Shown here in pieces: positions 1 through 5,906 of a stretch of DNA of 64,000 nt (within the stretch, counting starts at the first letter, position 1; every line of letters begins with the position of its first letter). The notes under the pieces are model-generated. The model searched no databases, was not told the DNA's origin, and was given only the letters and a program-made list of their open reading frames with translations. Origin of the DNA: Nocardia sp. BMG111209 (GTDB lineage: Bacteria; Actinomycetota; Actinomycetes; Mycobacteriales; Mycobacteriaceae); the NCBI RefSeq assembly GCF_000381925.1, contig NZ_KB907309.1:1178001-1242000 (forward strand), written 5' to 3'. The position numbers were made by a program, and so were the translations under genes.

Positions 1-559
1 CGACGACGCGACGCAAGACCGATTCACACAACACCACCTCGAGGTTTGCAGGCTGATGTCTACGGGTGATCAGCACCTGTCGCTGCAGCCGCAGTTGCAC
101 CCGCCGCTCCAGCTCGGCGGCCGAATTCGCCGGATATCCCAGGGTATTGAGCGCTCGCGCGTAGTCGACCGTCTGAACCAGGCCCGGGACCAGTTCGCAC
201 TGATAGGCGGTGAGCCGGCGCGCGGATGCCTCCAGTCCGACGAATACGTCGAAGTCCTCCGGGATCAGATCGCCGTAGGCGTGCCACCAGCTCTTCACCG
301 CCGCCTGCTGGGCCAATCCCTTGAGCCCCTCGCCGATTTCGTCCGGGATCCCGTAGATCCGGCACAGCGCCTCGATATCGATGGTGCGGATGCGATCGGC
401 CTGGCCCTTCTCCAGCCGCTGCAAGGTGGTGGCGCCCCACTCCATCAACTTGGCCGCCTCGGCGATGGTCAGCCCGGCGCGGGCCCGCCAGTCTCGCAGG
501 TACCTTCCCAGCTGCCGGCGCGGCAGCGTCGACGAGGTGTGGGTGGAGGTTTCAGACAC
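1..559 (-). CDS. XRE-family regulator with DUF5753-type C-terminal domain (3' end cut)
   Basis: The gene starts at GTG 559, eight bases after a GGAG ribosome-binding site, and runs off the left edge after 186 codons. Residues 12-70 form a Cro/C1-type helix-turn-helix: the segment around LTIAEAAKLMEWGATTLQRLEKG has the usual two-helix pattern. The rest (SWWHAYGDLIPEDFDVFVGLEASA, then CELVPGLVQTVDYARAL) is the DUF5753 ligand-like domain found with such HTHs in Nocardia and Streptomyces, where these proteins often act as BldB-linked or stress regulators. The function here is inferred from the family only. The usual partner, a DUF397 gene, is not visible inside the window and may lie beyond the edge. 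Confidence 0.88.
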   Translation of the reverse strand, partial: MSETSTHTSSTLPRRQLGRYLRDWRARAGLTIAEAAKLMEWGATTLQRLEKGQADRIRTIDIEALCRIYGIPDEIGEGLKGLAQQAAVKSWWHAYGDLIPEDFDVFVGLEASARRLTAYQCELVPGLVQTVDYARALNTLGYPANSAAELERRVQLRLQRQVLITRRHQPANLEVVLCESVLRRVV

Positions 560-982
560 AGCACAAACTCCGTTCGGTCCGGATGTCCGGGGCGGATATA
601 GTCGTCCGCTCCCGCCCGCCCCCGGCGCATCACATCGGCAGAGCCTTCGTCCACTATGGAGAATCTTGCGCTCCCAGGCGGATTCGGTGCTGGGAATTCG
701 CGCGAAAAATTTACCGGATATCCACTTCGGGGGTAGCGAACCGTCGGCTGGTGGATGCTGGATGTGTGCCCGGAGCGCCCTGGGCCCCTTTCCGCTCCTG
801 AAGCTCCGGGCACCCTTACGGATCGCAAGGCACGAAAATCGCACGCAGGAACGAGGAGTCATGGCTGCACATGTCGTCGGGAGGGCGTTGGTCGTCGATG
901 TCCGGGGGGTGGGGGAGTGCAAGTGACGGGCCTGCACCTGCCCGGCGCCGGACTGCTCCGCTGCGGGGCCGACCCCGGTGTC
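560..982. other. 423-bp divergent intergenic region
   Basis: I see no credible gene between the XRE regulator start and the small plus-strand genes. The region holds a long inverted repeat at 766-813 (listed separately) and a short AT-rich patch near 697-720, which is a plausible promoter for the regulator or its divergent neighbours. Frames open here lack a ribosome-binding site and any recognisable domain. Confidence 0.5.
766..813. repeat. 11-bp perfect inverted repeat (stem-loop)
   Basis: GTGCCCGGAGC at 766-776 is exactly complementary to GCTCCGGGCAC at 803-813, with a 26-nt loop. It lies between the XRE regulator and the small plus-strand genes. It could be an RNA hairpin in the leader of either transcript or an operator; the sequence does not decide. 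Confidence 0.55.
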
Positions 983-1120
983 ATGAGCGTCGGCCAGGCA
1001 CATGCCGCGATGCAACTGCACCTCGACTGCACGGTCGACACGTGCCGGGTACGCCGACGTGCCCGTGCGGTACTCGTGGAAGCCGGTCGCTGTGTGCTCG
1101 ACGAACGGGCGCTACCGTGA
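983..1120 (+). CDS. small conserved-type protein, 45 aa
   Basis: The ATG at 983 opens a 45-residue product, MSVGQAHAAMQLHLDCTV and onward, rich in Arg with three Cys. Short proteins of this kind, with an HAAM-x3-HLDC segment followed by an Arg-rich helix and a VLVEAG segment, are familiar as hypothetical proteins in Nocardia genomes, often near XRE/DUF397 regulators. That is memory of the family, not a search. An upstream in-frame GTG at 923 is possible. The stop overlaps the next gene as GTGA, which supports translation of both. No function is assigned. Confidence 0.5.
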   Translation: MSVGQAHAAMQLHLDCTVDTCRVRRRARAVLVEAGRCVLDERALP

Positions 1121-1392
1121 CGGCGCTGATGCCGGCAGGGGGCCGGAAGGTGGTGCGGCCCTCCTCCCCGCGGCAACGCGGCGGCCGCACCATCGCCCGC
1201 CACGCCGCGGCGCCCGGCCGTCCGCCGGTGCCGCTGCGCACCGGACGGCACGCGGCTCCGGGCGGTTCGCGACGGGCCCGCCCGGCGCATGCCGCGCTCG
1301 ACCGCTACGACCGTCTGATGCTGGGGCTGGCCGGATGGTTGCTCGCCGTCCGGGTTGCCGTGGTGGGGGAGAAGCAATTCGACGGGCGATAA
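1117..1392 (+). CDS. small Arg-rich single-pass membrane protein, 91 aa
   Basis: GTG 1117 overlaps the stop of the preceding small gene by 4 bp (GTGA), so translation is probably coupled. The first 60 residues are strongly basic (many Arg, Pro and Gly). Then comes one hydrophobic stretch around residues 68-84 (LMLGLAGWLLAVRVAVV) that could span the membrane with the basic end in the cytoplasm. It ends with a short charged tail. No known domain is recognised. It forms a two-gene unit with the 45-aa protein. Confidence 0.5.
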   Translation: MTALMPAGGRKVVRPSSPRQRGGRTIARHAAAPGRPPVPLRTGRHAAPGGSRRARPAHAALDRYDRLMLGLAGWLLAVRVAVVGEKQFDGR

Positions 1393-1564
1393 ATCCCCCG
1401 TCTCATTTGCGACAAATTTCCGGCTGCCCAATCGTGGCGCCGCACAACGCACCCGTGCCGATCAAACTACCGGTTTGCGGCATACGCCCGGACCCTTATC
1501 CTTTGTCGGTATCGGGGCGGGGTCCGTTGGTACGAGGTTCCTGCACGAAGGTGAGAGGAACCGC

Positions 1565-2416
1565 ATGGCCAGGAATCAGCATCCGGAAGTCGAGCGCTGG
1601 CCCGAGGCCTCCGACGACGGGCGCTGGCCGGAGGCTCCACCCGAGGACGATCGCTGGGCGGCGGCGCAGAATCGCCGCCGCCCGGTACCTCCCCCGCCAC
1701 CCGTGGAACCCGACGACGACCCGTGGGCCGCGTCGGCCCGGCGGCGCGGTCCCGCTGCGCCACCGGCCGATCCGGAGGAGGAGGACTGGGACGTACCCAG
1801 CCGCCGCCGGGCCGGCCGGCTGCGCGTCGAGGTTCCGCCGATCGTCAATCCCTATGCGATCGTGGCGCTGGTCGCCGCGCTGATCGGCGCGTTCCCGGTG
1901 GCGATCGTCTTCGCCTTCGTCTCCTTCAGTTATCCGCGCGGCCGTTTCATGGCCGCATGCGCCCTGTTGATCGGCATGCTCGAGGTGACGGTGGTCGCGG
2001 GTATCGCGATGCTGGCCGGCGTGACGGTGCCACACCTCTCCCTGCACCGGAACGCCGATTCCACCTCGTCCCTCAGCCAGCCGTCGGTCGCCCCGGCCCA
2101 GTCCAGCACGACCTCGGCCCCCGTGACCGTCACCGCGGCCACCCCCGTGACACCCCCGAGCGTCGCCAAGGGCGAGGTGTGCACCGACGCCCAGGTCGCC
2201 CTGATCGGCAAGACCTCCGACAACAGCACCCTGCTCTGCCTGCACAGCAGCAGCGGATACCGCTGGGTGGGCCCGTACAACGTGAGCACCGCCGTCTACG
2301 AGGGCGGCTCGAAATGCCTGCCGGGCACGGACAAATCCGCCCGCACCGCCGACGGCCACGCCCTGGCCTGCGAAGGCGCCGGCACCACCGGCACCTGGAC
2401 CCTCTGGGTGGAATGA
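1565..2416 (+). CDS. Pro-rich membrane protein with C-terminal extracytoplasmic domain, 283 aa
   Basis: ATG 1565 follows a GAGAGGA ribosome-binding site. Residues 1-90 are hydrophilic and rich in Pro, Arg and Trp-Pro-Glu segments. Two hydrophobic segments (about 98-120 and 130-158) resemble the DUF4190 two-helix membrane module of actinobacteria. A Ser/Thr/Pro linker (165-200) leads to a C-terminal domain with paired Cys (VCTDAQVALIG, LLCLHSSSGYRWVG, KCLPG, ALACEG) that probably forms disulfides outside the cell. The tail ends in TWTLWVE. The role is unknown; the layout suggests a cell-surface or signalling protein. An earlier in-frame start exists but lacks a ribosome-binding site. Confidence 0.75.
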   Translation: MARNQHPEVERWPEASDDGRWPEAPPEDDRWAAAQNRRRPVPPPPPVEPDDDPWAASARRRGPAAPPADPEEEDWDVPSRRRAGRLRVEVPPIVNPYAIVALVAALIGAFPVAIVFAFVSFSYPRGRFMAACALLIGMLEVTVVAGIAMLAGVTVPHLSLHRNADSTSSLSQPSVAPAQSSTTSAPVTVTAATPVTPPSVAKGEVCTDAQVALIGKTSDNSTLLCLHSSSGYRWVGPYNVSTAVYEGGSKCLPGTDKSARTADGHALACEGAGTTGTWTLWVE

Positions 2417-2883
2417 CCGCCACCACCACCCGATAGCTGCACCCGCCCGCCAATCCGCCACCCCACCCACGGCTACCCCCGGGCGACCGCCTGCCCACGA
2501 TTTGCGAGCCCCCGCGCCCGCCGACATCCGCCTGCCGCATCCCCATCCGCGCCGCGCTCGCATCCCGCCCGCCGCACCACGACGCCACTTCTTCAGGCAG
2601 GACCTCGGCCCGAACAGTCCACGCGTGTCCCGAACAGGCCACGGCTCCGGAAGCTGATGCGAATCGGCACCGTCGAGCGATATCTAAAGGTATCTAGCCC
2701 AGAAACTAGATCAACTTAGATATCCATCACGACGCCGGACAAGCGAATGCCCGACACCCGAACCACCAGTTGCCATCAATTTGATCATCATGCTGTAAAG
2801 ATTGCCTACCGCAGGACTGATTTGGTGAGCACATGGGTAACTCCCCGGGTAACTCCCACCAGAGCGGCAAGGAGGTGGGACCT
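2417..2883. other. 467-bp intergenic region with AT-rich dyad
   Basis: No gene is supported here. The first 220 bp are C-rich and unremarkable. From 2675 the base composition becomes clearly AT-rich, with the nested dyad at 2679-2724, a smaller palindrome ATCAATTTGAT at 2775-2785, and finally the perfect Shine-Dalgarno AAGGAGGTG at 2869-2877 for the hydrolase gene. Confidence 0.6.
2679..2724. promoter_or_regulatory. nested AT-rich operator-like dyad
   Basis: The outer arms GATATCTAA (2679-2687) and TTAGATATC (2716-2724) are perfect inverted copies. The inner arms ATCTAG (2692-2697) and CTAGAT (2706-2711) are also exact, and both are centred on the same point. In such GC-rich DNA this is a striking regulator-binding candidate, TetR-like in shape, about 160 bp upstream of the hydrolase start. 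No regulator gene lies next to it. Confidence 0.55.
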
Positions 2884-3096
2884 GTGACCATCGGTCGTGG
2901 CTCCGGCTTGTATGGCCGGAAACCCGGGGAGGCGGTCGGGGTGGGACCTGTGACCGTCAGCCGTGGCTCAGGCTTGTACGGCCGGATACGCGGGGAGGCG
3001 GACCGTCGGACGCATGGGGCAGTGGACCGGGTAGGGCATATGACCGGCGGTCGTGGATCCGATCGGTATGGCCGAAACCGCGGGGAGGCGGTCCGG
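2875..3096 (+). repeat. three copies of a 66-bp repeat at the hydrolase start
   Basis: Copies begin at 2875, 2941 and 3031. The first two are exactly 66 bp (22 codons) apart; the third is displaced by an extra 24 bp. Each copy begins with a GTGGGACCTGTGACC-like segment followed by a Gly/Arg-coding stretch and a GGGGAGGCGG-like end. Because 66 is a multiple of three, the repeats stay in frame and encode the pattern G-P-V-T-x-x-R-G-S-G-L-Y-G-R. The first copy contains the Shine-Dalgarno end and the GTG start, so the unit duplicates a translation start region. Confidence 0.8.
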
Positions 3097-4032
3097 TCCG
3101 GCGAGAGCGCGTCCACCGAATTCGTTGCCGCCGACGACGGGACCTTGCTCGCCGTACGCGAATTCGATTCGCCCACAGCCGTTCTCACGATCGTCTTCGT
3201 GCACGGGCACTGCCTGCGCGGCGAATCCTGGACGGATGTGTGCACCCGGCTCCGGGCATATTGGGCCGACGAGGTGCGGATGGTGCACTACGACCACCGC
3301 GGGCACGGCGAATCCGGTGCGGCGCATCCGGCGACCTACACCATCGACCAACTGGCCCGCGACCTCGATGCGGTACTGCGGGCCAAGGTCCCCGACGGCC
3401 CGGTCGTCCTGATCGGCCACTCCATGGGCGCGATGGTCGCGCTCGCCTATGCCCGGCTGTTCCCGCACATGATCGGCACCCGCATCGCGGGCCTCGGCCT
3501 GCTCGCCGCCGCCGCGGGCGGGATCACCGCGGTCGGCCTGGGCCGCCTGCTCAATCCGCGCGCGGTCGCCTCACTGCAGCTGGCCGTGCGGCGAGCGCCG
3601 AGATTCATGCACGCCTGGCAGCGTCTGTCCCGCACGATCGCCGAGTCGATCGTGCGCGAGACCCGCAGTGGCCGTCCGGCCGGACCGCGCTTGGTCGCGG
3701 CAGCGACGGTGTTGCTGAACGAGGCCCCGTTGCTCACGATGGCCTGCTTCCTGGATTCGCTGATGTGTTTCGACGAGACGTCCACTCTGACGCTGCTGGC
3801 CGACCTCCCGGTCCTGGTACTCGGCGGCTCGGCGGACCTGATGATCCCGTTCGCGCACTCCGTGGTGCTGGCCTCGCAGCTGGCCGCGGCCGAGCTGGTC
3901 CGCCTCGACGGCGCCGGCCACGGCGTGATCCTGGACCGGGCCGCGGAGGTCGCCCCGGCCGTGGCGGCCCTCGTCGACCGGGTCCTCGGCAACGCCGCAG
4001 GCCCGATTCCGGACCTCGCGGCGGCCGGATGA
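2884..4032 (+). CDS. alpha/beta hydrolase with repeat-derived N-terminus, 382 aa
   Basis: GTG 2884 sits six bases after a perfect AAGGAGGTG, so I prefer it; in-frame starts at GTG 2950 and ATG 3040 (each a repeat of the same start region) cannot be excluded. Residues 1-75 come from the 66-bp repeats and look disordered. The catalytic domain follows: the oxyanion segment FVHGHCLRGESW, the nucleophile elbow GHSMGAM with Ser180, a lid region (about 210-300), the acid strand LPVLVLGGSADLMIP, and the catalytic His in DGAGHGVILD. This is the usual order for an esterase/lipase or lactone hydrolase of the PF00561/PF12697 type. The substrate is unknown. The gene stands alone. Confidence 0.85.
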   Translation: MTIGRGSGLYGRKPGEAVGVGPVTVSRGSGLYGRIRGEADRRTHGAVDRVGHMTGGRGSDRYGRNRGEAVRSGESASTEFVAADDGTLLAVREFDSPTAVLTIVFVHGHCLRGESWTDVCTRLRAYWADEVRMVHYDHRGHGESGAAHPATYTIDQLARDLDAVLRAKVPDGPVVLIGHSMGAMVALAYARLFPHMIGTRIAGLGLLAAAAGGITAVGLGRLLNPRAVASLQLAVRRAPRFMHAWQRLSRTIAESIVRETRSGRPAGPRLVAAATVLLNEAPLLTMACFLDSLMCFDETSTLTLLADLPVLVLGGSADLMIPFAHSVVLASQLAAAELVRLDGAGHGVILDRAAEVAPAVAALVDRVLGNAAGPIPDLAAAG

Positions 4033-4102
4033 CAGGCGGCTGCACCCCAGCTCAGACCCCTTTTTCGACGCTGTACGAGCCATCTGCGCAGAGATCGCGT
4101 AC

Positions 4103-4135
4103 TGTGTTGTAGATCACGATGTGTGGTCTATCACA
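4103..4135 (+). promoter_or_regulatory. two tandem CRP/GlxR-like binding sites
   Basis: TGTGT-N6-TCACG at 4103-4118 and TGTGT-N6-TCACA at 4120-4135 each resemble the CRP consensus TGTGA-N6-TCACA; the second differs at one base. Their centres are 17 bp apart. The second lies inside a perfect 9-bp inverted repeat, CACGATGTG (4115-4123) and CACATCGTG (4132-4140). The sites end 40 bp before the Rv0250c-like gene, which precedes the succinate dehydrogenase operon, so cAMP-linked control of this respiratory locus is plausible. Confidence 0.6.
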
Positions 4136-4175
4136 TCGTGGCGATACATCCGCAAACGGTCTCGAGGAGGGTTCG

Positions 4176-4466
4176 ATGACACGCAGCGAGATAGCGGAGC
4201 TCCGCTTCGCGGTCACCCAGCTACGTCAGTGCGTCGGTGCACTGCGGTCGCATTACGGCGAGTCCAACACGGTCAAGCGGTTGGAGAACGACCTCGAACG
4301 GCTCGTCATCGACGCCGACGAGTTCGAACAGTCGCCGCCGCCCGAGATTTCGAGCCGCCGCGATCAGGAGACCATCTACGTTCCCGACAGCAAGTCCGAC
4401 GAAGCAGCCTGGATGGGCGCGCAGGACGAGGGCCTCGGCTTCCACTCCCGCCCTCGCACCACCTAG
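4176..4466 (+). CDS. conserved hypothetical protein (Rv0250c-like), 96 aa
   Basis: ATG 4176 follows a GAGGAGG ribosome-binding site. The protein is small, acidic and mostly helical: residues 4-50 contain regularly spaced Leu and could form a coiled coil (ELRFAVTQLRQCVGALR, then LENDLERLVIDADEFE). The C-terminal half carries IYVPDSKSDEAAWMGAQDEG. In M. tuberculosis a protein of the same size (Rv0250c, 97 aa) lies directly upstream of the Sdh1 genes, and this one occupies the same place with a similar length and sequence pattern. The function is unknown. Tandem CRP-like sites lie in its promoter. Confidence 0.8.
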   Translation: MTRSEIAELRFAVTQLRQCVGALRSHYGESNTVKRLENDLERLVIDADEFEQSPPPEISSRRDQETIYVPDSKSDEAAWMGAQDEGLGFHSRPRTT

Positions 4467-4965
4467 ATCGCCCCGCCCCGGCCCGACACGGTCGTTCGCG
4501 GCCCGGCTCGGTCCTGGACTGACGGAGCGAGGGAGCGCAGCGACTGAGCGGAGGAGGGAAGGACCGAGACTTGAGGGCCGCGAACCCGCCGAAGCGAAGC
4601 GAAGGCCAAAAGTACAGCTACCGGACAGCACGGATCGGGAGGTATCGGTACCCGGTTCGTGCTGTTGCCGTGTTCGGGTTCGCTACCGATGCGCCTCCCG
4701 GCCGGGCCACTGATTCGTAGCTGACATCGCGGCGGGAATCCCCGGTGAAGCGCGGAAAATGCCCGAACCTCCCGTTATGTCCCGAAAGCCCTTGATGGGC
4801 GGCCTGTTTGCCTACCGTTCACTGATCTTGAAATCATGTCTCATGATCAGAAAATGTGGCGCAAATCATATGGCCCGAGGTGGGTCGATTCTCTCGGGAC
4901 CGGTCACAAGTCATAGCTCCGTTGTCGTATGGTGCTGACCATCACATTCGATGCCGGAGGTAACG
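4467..4965. other. 499-bp intergenic region before the sdh operon, with hairpins
   Basis: No gene is supported. Three things can be seen. First, a purine-rich run of GAGCG/GGAG words at about 4520-4565. Second, a large imperfect hairpin in which CGGGAGG-T-ATCGGTA at 4636-4650 pairs with TACCGAT-GCG-CCTCCCG at 4684-4700, a plausible end of the upstream transcript. Third, an AT-rich stretch at 4815-4875 holding ATCATG-TCT-CATGAT (4833-4847) inside CTGATC...GATCAG (4822-4850), a nested dyad that looks like an operator or promoter for the sdh genes. Confidence 0.55.
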
Positions 4966-5007
4966 ATGACGTTCCACGGGGTAGATCAGCGAGGCATCCT
5001 GCCGTGA
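4966..5007 (+). CDS. 13-codon leader ORF upstream of the sdh anchor gene
   Basis: ATG 4966 is preceded by GGAGG with five bases between, which is the best ribosome-binding site in the area. The ORF encodes MTFHGVDQRGILP and ends at TGA 5005-5007, which overlaps the GTG start of the membrane anchor as GTGA in another frame. Because the anchor's own start has only a weak site, ribosomes finishing this ORF probably reinitiate on it. It may therefore set the expression of the succinate dehydrogenase by translational coupling, or act as a regulatory leader. Translation of the peptide is inferred. Confidence 0.55.
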   Translation: MTFHGVDQRGILP

Positions 5008-5855
5008 GCGAGCTTGCGAGCGAACCACTTACCCAGCAGACGACAGCCCCCGAGCCGGGTACCGGCGTTTTCGGCACCGGCCGCGCTGCGATGACGATGC
5101 GAACCCTGCGCACGGACAGATGGTGGCTCCCGCCGCTGATCACCGTGGTCGGCCTGGGCGCCTTCGTGATCTACGCGACCATCCGGGCATTCGTGCGAAC
5201 GGCCTACTGGGTCAACGACTATCACTATCTAACGCCGTTCTACTCGCCCTGTGTGAGTACCTCGTGCGCGGAGGGTTCCAGCCATCTCGGGCACTGGGTC
5301 GGCGCGCTGCCGTCCTGGATCCCGCTGGGATTCATGGTGTTGCCGTTCCTGCTGCTGTTCCGGCTCACCTGCTACTACTACCGCAAGGCCTACTACCGGG
5401 CGGTGTGGTTCTCCCCGCCGGCCTGCGCGGTGGCCGAGCCGCATGCGAAATACAGCGGTGAGACCCGGCTTCCGCTGATCATCCAGAACGCGCACCGCTA
5501 CTTCTTCTACATCGCGGTGCTGGTCTCGCTGGTCAACACCTACGACGCGATCATCGCCTTCCACGGCAAGTCCGGGGGCGTCGGCGTCGGCCTGGGCACC
5601 CTGGTCATCCTGACCAACGCCGTACTGCTGTGGACGTACACGCTGTCGTGCCACTCCTGCCGGCATATCGCGGGCGGGCGGTTGAAGCACTTCTCGGCGC
5701 ATCCGGTCCGCTACTGGTTCTGGACGCAGGTGTCGAAGCTGAACACCCGGCACATGCAGCTGGCCTGGACCACGCTGGGCACCCTGGTGATCACCGACTT
5801 CTACGTCATGCTGGTCGCCAGCAACACCATCTCGGATCTGCGCTTCGTCAACTGA
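5004..5855 (+). CDS. sdhC: Sdh1-type succinate dehydrogenase membrane anchor subunit, 283 aa
   Basis: GTG 5004 overlaps the stop of the leader ORF; an ATG at 4929 in the same frame has no ribosome-binding site. After about 35 disordered residues, MRTLRTDRWWLPPLITVVGLGAFVIYATIRAF begins the first of about five membrane helices. The layout and motifs match the Rv0249c-type anchor, which with the two following genes forms Sdh1 and passes electrons from succinate to menaquinone at the cytoplasmic membrane. Cys83 and Cys88 (SPCVSTSC) and the segment CHSCRH at 216-221 are notable: the mycobacterial Sdh1 anchor is known to hold a Rieske-type Fe-S cluster, and these residues are candidate ligands (inference). 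It ends 51 bp before sdhA. Confidence 0.88.
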   Translation: MSELASEPLTQQTTAPEPGTGVFGTGRAAMTMRTLRTDRWWLPPLITVVGLGAFVIYATIRAFVRTAYWVNDYHYLTPFYSPCVSTSCAEGSSHLGHWVGALPSWIPLGFMVLPFLLLFRLTCYYYRKAYYRAVWFSPPACAVAEPHAKYSGETRLPLIIQNAHRYFFYIAVLVSLVNTYDAIIAFHGKSGGVGVGLGTLVILTNAVLLWTYTLSCHSCRHIAGGRLKHFSAHPVRYWFWTQVSKLNTRHMQLAWTTLGTLVITDFYVMLVASNTISDLRFVN

Positions 5856-5906
5856 CGAAACGCTCGTGTCCCCACATTCCCTTGTCCTACAGGAGTATTC
5901 GGTTCC

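Noticed and set aside
4510..4610. GAGCG/GGAG-rich run as a mobile or REP-like element
   Set aside because: It is only loosely repetitive, has no terminal inverted repeats, and occurs once in the window. Similar purine-rich runs are common between genes in these genomes.
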